64,000 nt of DNA from Brasenia schreberi (taxonomy: Eukaryota > Streptophyta > Magnoliopsida > Nymphaeales > Cabombaceae): contig JAYKKT010000061.1 in assembly GCA_036023115.1 (NCBI GenBank), positions 16,308,501 through 16,372,500 on the forward strand, given 5' to 3'. The notes below the pieces were generated by a model. The model did no database searches, was not told where the DNA came from, and was given only the letters and a program-made list of their open reading frames with translations. Shown in pieces: positions 54,982 to 64,000 of this stretch (within the stretch, counting starts at the first letter, position 1; every line of letters begins with the position of its first letter). The position numbers were made by a program, and so were the translations under genes.

Positions 54982-55451
54982 TTGAAGGATATGTAAGATG
55001 CTTTTCACATGACTTGAAACCTAATGTGTTTTACTTAGGAAACTACTTTAGTGTGTGCTTGCGTGTGTATGTGCCTATATCTATGTGACACTATATTCAG
55101 TAAGTTGTCTTAAATATGTCTTGTAAGTTGTCCCTCTTATTCTTTTAGTTTAATTTTAGAAAATTTTAGCTTGCGTGTGTGCACATACATGTATTTGGGT
55201 GCATTCATGTAAGCAGGTGTGCATATGTTGAATTAATCGCATCACTTCCAATTCTTAAAGTATGGCCGTTTTAGAAAATTTCTTAATATTTAAAATCCTG
55301 GTGGGCCTTAATCATTTGAACTACCTCTATGTTTTATGTACATTCTGTGATATTAGATGTAAGTGTTTTCGGGTATACATGCATCCAGATATATGAAAGT
55401 TAGATCAATTATGAGCTAGCATAACATGGATGGCTAGATAGCTTGAAGGTT
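54982..55451 (+). other. intron sequence of the RING-PHD gene between two insertions
   Basis: T-rich, non-coding, between Copia-3 and Copia-4. No other feature seen. Confidence 0.5.
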
Positions 55452-55456
55452 CTGCA
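55452..55456. repeat. Copia-4 target duplication, left (CTGCA)
   Basis: The right copy at 60,986-60,990 reads CTCCA, one mismatch. Confidence 0.6.
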
Positions 55457-55796
55457 TGTTGGATATAATTAGTTTATGTAATTAATTAGTTGTGAGTATA
55501 AGTCTAGATTAGTATAAATAAAAGTGTCATATTAAGTCCTTTGTAATTCGGATCCTAATGGATTAGAATCTAATTTATTTTGACCCGTGATTAGTGATGT
55601 AAAGATTAATACTAATTAAGGGCATATTAGTACTTTAAGTTAGATTAGAGTTATATATATACTAGTCGATTGTCATTAGGGTTGTAATCGGAAACTAAGA
55701 AAGCAGGTGGTGGCAGGCATGAGGCAGCCAACCAACCTTTTATTCCTCTTTTCATTGTTTGATTCGTTTTGATGCTTGATAACTCGTTATTTGACA
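55457..55796 (+). repeat. Copia-4 5' LTR
   Basis: Starts TGTTGGATATAATTAG and ends GTTATTTGACA. TATA box TATAAATA at 55,513-55,520. The part from about 55,486 matches 60,706-60,985. Confidence 0.92.
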
Positions 55797-55808
55797 TGAT
55801 ATCAAAGC
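55797..55808 (+). other. Copia-4 primer-binding site
   Basis: TGATATCAAAGC directly after the LTR, two changes from the initiator-methionine site. Confidence 0.75.
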
Positions 55809-56590
55809 ATTAAACACAACTACAGCAGCCTCTTGCATCGATTTACTCCTGGAAAAAGATTCAAGTAAGTATCGTATCAGTTTTTGAAAGGTTTGATGTG
55901 AAAAATCTGAAGTATTTCATCAAACAAAAAAAAGGCATATAACAGACTACAACAAGAAGTCTTGTGAATTAAATCATGTGATTCAAATCATAGATTTAAA
56001 TCACGTTTGTGGTCGTGGTATAATCAATAGGATCACAATTATCAGATTATTGAATCAGTCATGGTTGTGGCACATATTGAATCACGTGAATAGTGAATAT
56101 AAGTCATTGAGAATTAATAGCCAATATCGTGAACAGTTGGTTGTGGCTGTGGCAAGTATTGAACCAGTTCATTGATCTCTTCAAAGGAAAAATAAACATC
56201 AAGCAAGGGCTTTAATATAACTTGGAAGGGCACGACTTACCAAACTATTTCTGCGACATCATACAAGTCAGCAAGTATCAAGTTACTTGGGAGCCGTGAT
56301 AGACTATAAGATAGCCAGCATCAACATACCTTAGAGATGTGGTGGACTAGAATTCAATCAGCCATTGAGAATCGTGATTCAGTTATTACATATTCAAGAG
56401 CGACGTACAAGAAGACATAATATAGGTTGATATAGAATCTATAGAAATATTGATAGCAAAGTATATGTGCACATAAACAGATTCAGTTTTATCAATTTAC
56501 TTAAAGGAAGAAGTTTTAGTTTTGAGCAGATTTAGTTTTATCAATTTACTTGAAGGAAGAAGTTTTAGTTTTGAGCAGGTGTGAATAAAC
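55809..56590 (+). other. Copia-4 untranslated leader with a 49-bp tandem duplication
   Basis: Unusually long non-coding leader. 56,478-56,526 and 56,527-56,575 are near-identical 49-bp copies (cagatt.agttttatcaatt ... ttttgag) just upstream of the gag ATG. Confidence 0.8.
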
Positions 56591-57420
56591 ATGGACGGAA
56601 GATTGAAAGAAGAATCACTATCATCTGCATTTGGAAATGATCAAAAGGTGGAACCATTCCAAATTACAAACATCCGCCTAGATGGAAAAAATTATAGAGA
56701 ATGGGCTAGGTCTATTGAACTTGTGCTAAGATCTAGAGGAAAGACAACTATTATCAAACATAGTCCACCTAGTTTGGAAGGAAGCAGTGCAGACTATGAA
56801 AGATGGTCTAAAGATGATGCTCTTGTCATCTCATGGTTAATTCAATATATAAATCCTTCTATCGGTAAGACTTTTATGTATATGAAATCAGCAACTGAAA
56901 TTTGGTCTGCAGTGGAAGAAACCTATTCTATACAAAGAAACATAGCAAAGGAATATGAGATTATTGAAAGAATAAGAAAATGCCGCCAAGGGAGCAGATC
57001 AGTCAATGAATATTATGGAGAATTACGAGAACTCTGGAATGAACAGAGACTTAGTGGAAAATAAGTGCAATCAATGTGTAAAGGAGAGAACAATTGAAGG
57101 TGAAATTGGAAAAGTGTTTGATTTACTTTGGAGAATTTCATCAGAATACGAATCAATCAAATTGAATATTTTAAGCAAGGAAGAGCTTCCATCTCTTGGA
57201 ACAGTATATTCACTCCTACTAAGGAAAGAAGATCGAAAGAATTTAGAGGAAGGTGAACATATACAGATTGAGAAATCTGTATTTATTGGTAGAGGACATG
57301 GTAATTACCAAAGAGGGAGCGACTCCTTTAGAGGTAGAGGAAGAGAAAGGAATCAAAATTATGATGATAAGAACAAAGTATAGTGCACACATTGTGGGAA
57401 AAGAGGACACACATGAGAGT
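56591..57420 (+). pseudogene. Copia-4 gag
   Basis: ATG at 56,591. The UBN2-type gag reads NIRLDGKNYREWARSIELVL, DYERWSKDDALVISWLIQYI, FMYMKSATEIWSAVEETYS and IAKEYEIIERIRKCRQGSRS. A break near 57,062 is followed by KVFDLLWRISSEYESIKLNI and LPSLGTVYSLLLRKEDRK, and a stop at 57,381. The knuckle then reads CTHCGKRGHT with a stop and a Tyr in place of the last Cys, so it is broken. Confidence 0.9.
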
Positions 57421-57551
57421 ATTATTAGAAAATTATAGAAAAACCTCCAGAACATAAAATTTATGGCAGAAAACCCACAGAATACAAAGATTATGACAGT
57501 CATGCAACAATAGTATCTGAGAAGAAAGCTGAAAAGAATCATTTAGATGAA

Positions 57552-58055
57552 ATGACAGACTTAAAGAAACAACTTGCAGAGATTGAAACACGCCTACGAG
57601 ATCAACCTTCGACCTCCTCATCAAAGACAGAATTAAGTCATCCTACCTCCTACAATATTAGCGGTAACTACTCTCTTAAAGATTTTACGGTCTTCTCTAA
57701 TTGGATAATATATTCAGGAGATACCGATCATATGGTAGGAAATAAGTCTAATTTGATGCAATATGAAGTGGCTTCAACTCCTCAATATGTAAAAGTAGCA
57801 AATGGTTCTTCGATTCTGATGGAAGGAAAGGGAACAATTCAGAGAGATAATCTCAAGCTTAACTCAGTGATATATATTATAGACTTTCTAGTAAATCTAC
57901 TTTCAGTAAGTTCATTAGTTAGAGATATGAATTGTACAGTTACTTTCTCTTCATATGGCTGTGTTTTTCAAGATCTGAAGACGGAAAGAATCTTTGGACA
58001 TGGTGAACTACGCGATGAATTATATATCTTACTTGAAAATCATATCTTAAGGTAG
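57552..58055 (+). pseudogene. Copia-4 protease
   Basis: A basic/acidic linker leads to WIIYSGDTDHMVGN, where family members have WIIDSGATDHMTGN. The catalytic Asp is Tyr and Ala is Asp, so the protease is dead. YVKVANGSSILMEGKGTI and LVNLLSVSSLVRDMNC are well preserved. Confidence 0.9.
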
Positions 58056-58757
58056 AAAAGAGCATTGGTAGCTAGTACTACTGAAGAAGAAATAAAAATC
58101 TAGCATAGTAGATTAGGACATTTGCCTGTTTCAAAATTAAGAGAGTTTGTTCCTTTTTCAATTCCTAGTGATGTGGTAATTCAGTGTGATGTATGTCAAA
58201 GGGCAAAACATCATAGATCTACATTTCCCAATAGTGAATCAAGATCAGTTGTTCCATTTGAATTGATACATTCTGATGTTTGGGGACCATGTGTGATACC
58301 TTCTGCTGGAAATTTTAAATACTTTGTTACTTTTATTGATGATTTCTTAAGACTTACCTTTGTTTATCTAATGAAATCAAAGTCAGAAATTTCTTTAATT
58401 TTTCCTCTAGTTCATAATTTTATCAAGACTCAGTTTGGTTATATTGTTAAAATACTCAGATCAGATAATGATGGAGAATATTGTAATACTCAATTGGACT
58501 CGTATCTTCAAGCTCACGGCATCATACATCAGATTTCTTGTGTTTATACACCACAACAGAATGGAGTAGCAGAACGAAAGAATAGACATATCTTGGAAAT
58601 TGCTAGAACCTTACTTATTGAACACAATGTTTCAAAATATTTTTGGCCAGAAGCAATTCTTATAGCGGTATATATCATGAATAGAGTTCCTACTGTGACT
58701 CTTGCAGGAAAGTCTCCTTTCAAGGTAATTAACTTGAAGATAATCATTTTCATCTGA
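58056..58757 (+). pseudogene. Copia-4 integrase core
   Basis: GHLPVSKLREFVPF and CDVCQRAKHHRSTF (zinc module), HSDVWGPCVIPSAGNFKYFV, LRSDNDGEYCNTQL and YTPQQNGVAERKNRHILEIA hold all three catalytic acids. The core is open over 211 codons from 58,122. A stop follows near 58,755 and pol continues at 58,787 in another frame. Confidence 0.93.
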
Positions 58758-58786
58758 TTCCTAGAATATTTGGATGTATTTGTTAT

Positions 58787-59275
58787 GTGCATATTTATCA
58801 ACAATTCAGAGATAGGTTTGATCCAAGGGCAATAAAATGTATCTTCATTGGATATTCGTGTGAGAAAAATGGGTACATCTGCTACGATCATAATTCTCAT
58901 AGAAGATATATTTCTATGGATGTAACTTTCTTTAAGACTACTCCATACTACAAAAAGTCAAATGAAGTATCTAACTCTATCTTTGAAGAAACAGTTATTC
59001 TACCACGAATTAGTGTGAATGAAGAACCAGAGGAAGAAAAGACAGATCAAATTCAAAAAGAAAACAAAATACAAATATACAGAAAGGGGGAGAGAAATAT
59101 ATTTATGGATAAACAGAAAGAGATAATAAATCAAGAGGGAGAAACAAGATCTTTTGATTCAAGGGAAAGTGTAGAAGAAACAAGAGGTGATGACTTAGAT
59201 GATTCAGATGTTCCTATAGCACTCAGAAAAGGGATCATGCCGCAAGTATCCAATTTCTCAATTTCTTTTCTATAA
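58787..59275 (+). pseudogene. Copia-4 integrase tail and linker
   Basis: Reads [40 protein letters not shown] and then an acidic linker ([20 protein letters not shown]), typical of the region before copia RT. Confidence 0.9.
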
Positions 59276-59309
59276 TAGATTATCATAAAGTTATTATAAT
59301 TTTGTGCTA

Positions 59310-60152
59310 AAGGCAGATGAGCATCAAATTCCTAAAAATTACTTGGAAGCATCTAAAGACAAGCAATGGGTTGAAGCTATAGAGTTTGAAATTCAAGCAT
59401 TAGAAAAGAATCACACTTGAGAACTCAATGACTTACCTGAAAACAGAAAAATAGTCTCATGCAAGTGGGTATATACAATTAAATACAAAGCATATGGTTC
59501 ATTAGAAAGATACAAAGCAAGGTTAGTAGCCCGTGGATACAGCATATGGAATTGATTATGAGGAGACATTTGCACCAGTACCAAAGCTTACATCTATACG
59601 AGTTATTATCAGTATTGTAGCTCAAAGAAATTGGGTAATGTGGCAACTAGATGTGAAAAATGCTTTTCTACAGGGAGAGCTTAAAGAAGAAATTTATATG
59701 GAACCACCACCTAGATATCCAAATCTTGGGAGAAAGGTATACAGATTGAAAAATGCTATCTATGGATTAAAACAATCACCAAGAGCATGTTTAAGAAATT
59801 CAATAGGAGTATTATAGATTTTGGATATTAGAAAAGTGTAAGTGATCATACTCTATTCTTCAAAAAGAGAGAAAAATTGACACTACTATTGGTATATGTA
59901 GATGATATTATTGTAACAGGTGATGACATTGAAGAAATTCAAAAGTTAAAGAAGTTAAAGAAGGATCTTCATCGGTTGTTTAACATTAAAGATCTTGGAA
60001 GACTACATTATTTTTTAGGCATTAAGGTAGCCTATTCAGGTAAGGATATCTTTCTGAATCAAAGAAAATATACCTTGGACCTATTGCAAGATGTTAAGAT
60101 GGAGAATTGTAGACTTACATATACTCCAATGGATGTAAATCACAAGTTATAG
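59310..60152 (+). pseudogene. Copia-4 reverse transcriptase
   Basis: EASKDKQWVEAIEFEIQALE, stop near 59,419, SCKWVYTIKYKAYGSLERYK, a shift near 59,536, YGIDYEETFAPVPKLTSIRV, LDVKNAFLQGELKEEIYMEP, AIYGLKQSPRA, a shift near 59,795, LLLVYVDDIIVTGDD (intact) and LHYFLGIKVAYSG. At least three breaks. Confidence 0.92.
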
Positions 60153-60705
60153 ATGGAAGATGGAGCTGAAAGAGTTGATATAATTAAATATCAACAATTG
60201 GTAGGAAAATTGATATATTTGATCATCACACGTCCATATATAGCTTATGCCGTGAGTATAGTAAGCAGATTTATGCAATCACCATCAAAACATCACATGG
60301 ATGCGGTGTTTCACATATTACGATATCTGAAGACAACTCTAGGACATGGGATCCTTTACATATCTAATGGTCACATTGACATCAAAATTTATACAAATGC
60401 TGATTGGCCGGGCTCCCTCGGATAGACGCTCTATTTTAGGGTACTACATTCTTTTTTGGAGGAAATCTAATATCTTGGAAAAGTAAGAAGCAAGCGTAGT
60501 CACCAGACTTAAGTGCGAAGTTGAATATCAAGCGATGGGACACTTTGCAACTTGTGAACTCATTTGGTTGAAATTACTTAAAGAGTTGAAAATATATGAA
60601 TCACTGACCAATGAAACTCGTATGCGACAATAATTTCTGCACTACATATATCCTCCAAATCATGTCTTTCATGAGAGAATTAAGCACATTGAGATTGATT
60701 GCCAC
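60153..60705 (+). pseudogene. Copia-4 RNase H, truncated
   Basis: KYQQLVGKLIYLIITRPYIA, HILRYLKTTLGHGILYISNG and YTNADWPGS (first acid is Asn) are followed by a stop at 60,423. Then come EYQAMGHFATCELIWLKLLK and FHERIKHIEIDCHY. The sequence ends at about 60,705, joined directly to mid-LTR, so the last part and the polypurine tract are deleted. Confidence 0.88.
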
Positions 60706-60985
60706 TATTAGTTGTGCATATAAGTCTAGATTAGTATAAATAAAAGTATCGTATTAAGTCCTTTGTAATTTGGATCCTAATGGATCAGGACAGGTTAATA
60801 CTAATTAAGGGCATATTAGTACTTTAAGTTAGATTAGGGTTATATATATACTAGTTGGCCGTCATTAGGGTTGTAATCAGAAACTAAGAAAGCAGGTGGC
60901 GGCAGACATGAGGAAGCCGACCAACCTTTTATTCCTCTTTTCATTGTTTGATTCGTTTTGATGCTTGATAACTCGTTATTTGACA
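60706..60985 (+). repeat. Copia-4 3' LTR, missing its start
   Basis: Matches 55,486-55,796 with two internal deletions (one near 60,788 removes about 35 bp) and ends GTTATTTGACA. Confidence 0.9.
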
Positions 60986-61101
60986 CTCCATGCGTGAGGA
61001 TTATCCCTTTGCTATGTGCATGAGTGTGCATTCTCTGTTAGTTAGAGTGCTCTTTCAAGACTACAGTTAATCATAAGTTTTTGTTTTTGTGCCTTTGACA
61101 G
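60986..61101 (+). other. intron sequence before the PHD exon
   Basis: Begins with CTCCA (target duplication partner) and ends with a pyrimidine-rich tract and tttgacag acceptor. Confidence 0.6.
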
Positions 61102-61281
61102 CATCTGGCATTCCTTTGCTATAAGTGTGCAAGTGGAGATGCTGATGATCGTCTTCTTAGGTGTTGCAGTAGCAGAAACCGTTGGGTGCATTCTTTTTGC
61201 TTAGACCCTCCTTATCTTGGAGTATCATGGAGATGCAGCTGGTGTAATCTTAGAAGGAGGCCAGCCTATGAGTTTCTCTAG
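61102..61281 (+). pseudogene. RING-PHD gene: terminal exon with PHD finger
   Basis: Phase 0 after the acceptor. It reads HLAFLCYKCASGDADDRLLR, CCSSRNRWVHSFCLDPPYLG and VSWRCSWCNLRR, then TAG at 61,279-61,281. The C4HC3 spacing and the H-x2-C-LDPP motif identify a PHD finger, which reads histone tails in other proteins. The same family has a RING followed by this PHD at its C terminus, so it belongs with 28,128-28,817. This exon is open. Confidence 0.82.
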
Positions 61282-63130
61282 TCATATTATTGACAAACAC
61301 CTTGGTGCAAAAGGCAATCTGAACTGTTGCAACTTTAGTTTCAAAACAATAGTTCTGGTTTTGTTCTTAATTCTGTTCATTATCAGTAAATTGTTAAAAG
61401 AGAAGGATGTAAAGATGAAATGGTATTGTGAGTTGAAACTTTACAAATTCATTTGAATTAAGCAAAAGTTGAGCCGTTGGGTTTATAGAGAGTGTTCTTC
61501 GAGGTACGGGCATCATGAGTGATTCATATGTTTGGAATTTTAGTCTCTTAATTAGTGACAGGCTTTGGTTGAGAGCCCTTTCATTGCTAGGATTCTGTGG
61601 AGCAAAGTCTGTGCATTTGGGAGTTGCTTGGCTTCCTCTGTCTTGCCTCTCTGTCAACTTCAACCCTCTAGATTCACAGTCAAGGATGAGTCTTACCAAA
61701 GGGGCCTCCCTTTCACTGTCAATCAAATGATGTAAGGCTCATGTGCCGGGCATGGTCGTACCAACTAGGGAACCAAAATCACATCTAAAAATTAAATTTA
61801 GTAACAAAAATTACATAGTATACATAATTTTATTAAATTGCCAATTTTCTAAAGACCTTCACATAGAAAGATCTTTTAGTGGTCGAGCTTGGGGATAGTT
61901 TTGGAATCTTGGGTTTCTCCTTTCCCAAGAAAATCTGGCATTATAGAGTTTTATCTGCGTTTTCTTTTTCTCTTCAAAATTTTCTAAGGCACATATGATA
62001 ATCATGTCACAAATTGGGAAATTTCACCAATTTGGCCTGCTTATGCCAAATAGACAAATTAATTTCTGTGCGTCCCAGCAATAGAATTGAAGTGTGGCAG
62101 CCATCTCACTGAAATCTGAAAAAATCTATATAAGCAGTCTGTTTTTTTCTTCAAAAGATTATACAGACCACCTCAGCTAACTTTCATCCAACTGAACTTC
62201 GCCATACTCCAGAAAGTTTTCTAGGTGAGCACTGTCTCATGACATTTGGTGTGGGTTAAAATGCTGTTTGAAGTTTTAGAGTATACATTGAAATAAGGGG
62301 CCTTCTGAAATTAAGTTGGGAAATGATTTTTTGCTACTATCATGAAACCACCTTGTGGTTGAAGGGGTTGGTTGGGCAGGTGACTGTTTCTCATGACCAA
62401 GGAGTTGTTTATATTTGTAACACAGAGCCCTTCGAAGATTTTGTGGACGATAAACATGTTTTTCAGAAACTATGCAAAGACCTAAGAGTGGCAATTTCAT
62501 ACACGATATAGAACCCGAATAAAAAATAACCCAAAAAGGGCCATGTTCCCCTCCCCTATTCCAAAAGGGTCACAAAAAGACTGGGGGTTGAGATCTGGTT
62601 GACTTGTTTTGACACAAATATGAATTGACAACATGAGATACAAAATAACTTGCGACCTTAACGTGATATAAGAACCTGATGACTAGAGAATCTAAAAAGT
62701 CCTTATTCAGGTTTATTCAGGTCAACCTGAAGTGACACAAAAAGTCCGGTCATCTATGCTTTGGCTACTTTTGATATGAACGTGAAATTACACGACACAC
62801 CCAGCCACCTGTAATCTTAGCTAGTTACTGATCACCTCGACACAAGTCAGTCCCAGCTGATCCCGTAGAAAATCCAACTCAGATCGTTAGCAATCTTGAC
62901 ATGTATCATACCTACCACACTGTACCGAACACTCCTTTGCACTCACTCTTTTTGATAAGCATGTATAAATTCAGGTTTATTTCAAGCTAACGTTCAAAGC
63001 CGGCCTCTTGCTCGGTAGACTTAAAGTCTAGACGGACTCACATCTCGTAAGGTGTGGTAAGGGGTGAGTCCTCGAAAGACTTAAATTTCTTCCTCCTTTT
63101 CGTGAGTTCTCTACTGTAATGTCCCTGTTA
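61282..63130. other. no gene recognised
   Basis: Downstream of the PHD exon, so the first few hundred bases may be 3' untranslated region. Open frames at 61,515-61,730 (plus), 61,394-61,726 (minus) and 62,276-62,511 (both strands) overlap each other and match nothing known. Confidence 0.4.
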
Positions 63131-63425
63131 CTATTTCGTTTTGATCATCCATGCCAGCTCGATTCTCACACTTCCACTTGGGTACTGCAGTGTGCCCACT
63201 GCCTGCATTCTTCGTGTGGTCGGAGACTTTGGGCCTTGTTCCACGTAACCTTTGTTCGTCAGCACTTGCTTTTCTAAGTTGACGTGTCCACTTTCTATAA
63301 ATAAACAACCCTTTCATGTTGATCATCCATCCTAGTTTAATTTTCACACTAGGTACTACTTTCATTCCCAGAATTCTTCTCATGTCAGCCATGCATTCAG
63401 TCGGCCCCTGCTTTTCAGAACCCAT
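63131..63425. repeat. diverged tandem duplication of about 170 bp
   Basis: ttgatcatccat followed by an attctcacac or attttcacac block and a ggtact block occurs at about 63,140-63,190 and again at about 63,317-63,365, with an attcttc.tgtg-like part and a ggccttg/ggcccct part after each. No coding function is evident. Confidence 0.5.
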
Positions 63426-64000
63426 GCTAGAACTTGCAGTCTCACGAGCTTGTGGTAATTGTTACTTAGTTGTCTTCCTCAAGAACGAATAAATATGTTC
63501 TGTTTTAGTGTAAATAAATGTGAAATAAAGTTTTTGAATAATTTTTTTTTGTCCCGTATACAAGACAACCGTAATAGAAGTGAATGTGGACTTGTTAATA
63601 ATGGCCAAGCCCCCAAATATGGCTCGTCCCTTGGAGTCATCATGAACCAAGTGGGTTCTACCTAACAAAGGTGAACCCACTCACACCAAGTTGAGATCGA
63701 GCCTTACAATCGACCCACCACACCAAGTCACACCTTGGCTTGGAAAACTCTACGATAGACCATGCCGATCAACCCTAGATCTATAGCCTCCAAACTGTGG
63801 CTGATCATGGTCTCAAAGTGATGGTTTCCACATTAAATCACACGAACCAAAGATGGTGGAATTTTGCCAGCAATCGGTTGAATTTGCCACATCAAATTAA
63901 ACGGAAGGTGCTGGGGATAATTGCAATTTAACGGTGATGGAGAATCCAACTTTCCTCAAGCTTTTCTTTGGTGGTTCCATGATGAATTTGTGCATCTTCT
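63426..64000. other. no gene recognised
   Basis: Short overlapping frames only. Nothing is supported up to the window end. Confidence 0.4.

Larger units (their letters stand above)
55457..60985 (+). mobile_element. Copia-4: Ty1-copia element, plus strand
   Basis: 5' LTR, primer-binding site, a 780-bp leader, gag, protease, integrase, RT, RNase H and a 3' LTR that lacks its first about 35 bp together with the polypurine tract. It belongs to a family distinct from Copia-1/2/3 (no GC-rich LTR hairpin, different gag). Several stops and frameshifts make it inactive. Confidence 0.93.

Overview
This window is nuclear DNA of a flowering plant. Ty1-copia and Ty3-gypsy (Tat clade) LTR retrotransposons, RTE-type LINEs, a hAT transposon and exons of plant genes with GT/AG introns are all recognisable. 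The species cannot be fixed from sequence alone. Almost all of the window is transposable-element sequence. No protein gene in it reads through intact, and every transposon ORF examined carries stops or frameshifts.

Layout, left to right. A dispersed repeat starts the window (1-100) and recurs inverted at 23,833. An RTE LINE remnant (610-939 plus 5,777-5,853) with an inverted structure carries a complete minus-strand copia element, Copia-1 (940-5,771, target duplication GATGG). An orphan exon of a plant SNF4/KINbetagamma kinase subunit follows (5,915-6,059, minus). From 6.1 to 12.0 kb little is recognised except a 191-bp element made of the two ends of the RTE LINE (10,631-10,821). A small LTR element without gag-pol (12,028-15,005, minus) carries an intronless SKP1 gene copy in the sense of LTR transcription. 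An orphan importin-9 exon lies at 15,600-15,789. A near full-length RTE LINE (RTE-1, plus) occupies 16,291-19,442. Then come an (AT)62 microsatellite, a decayed MULE/FAR1-like relic (minus), a truncated copia (Copia-2, 23,976-27,026, minus) and a 3 x 227 bp tandem repeat.

From 28,128 to 61,281 lies the end of a plus-strand RING plus PHD zinc-finger gene, of the kind that carries an N-terminal BRCT domain in plants. Two exons (28,128-28,532 and 28,644-28,817) are separated from the last (61,102-61,281) by a 32.3 kb intron-equivalent filled with nested insertions. Copia-3 (28,906-54,976, minus, TSD AATAT) contains a hAT transposase gene (51,911-54,244, minus). The hAT contains an RTE LINE (RTE-2, 50,460-51,910, plus). 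The LINE is broken exactly at the end of a Tat gypsy element, Gypsy-1 (33,315-50,459, minus). The pol gene of Gypsy-1 is split by a 3.56-kb solo LTR of a related family (40,064-43,626, TSD ACTCC). A deletion at 33,315 fused Copia-3 gag to the middle of a Gypsy-1 LTR. A second copia, Copia-4 (55,457-60,985, plus), sits in the same intron. The RING exon holds three in-frame stops, each at a glutamine-compatible codon, so the gene copy looks dead.

The tail (61.3-64 kb) holds no recognised gene. The most unusual items are the SKP1-carrying LTR element, the two-ended RTE derivative with perfect target duplications, the five-layer nest, and a dense array of short hairpins inside the solo gypsy LTR.
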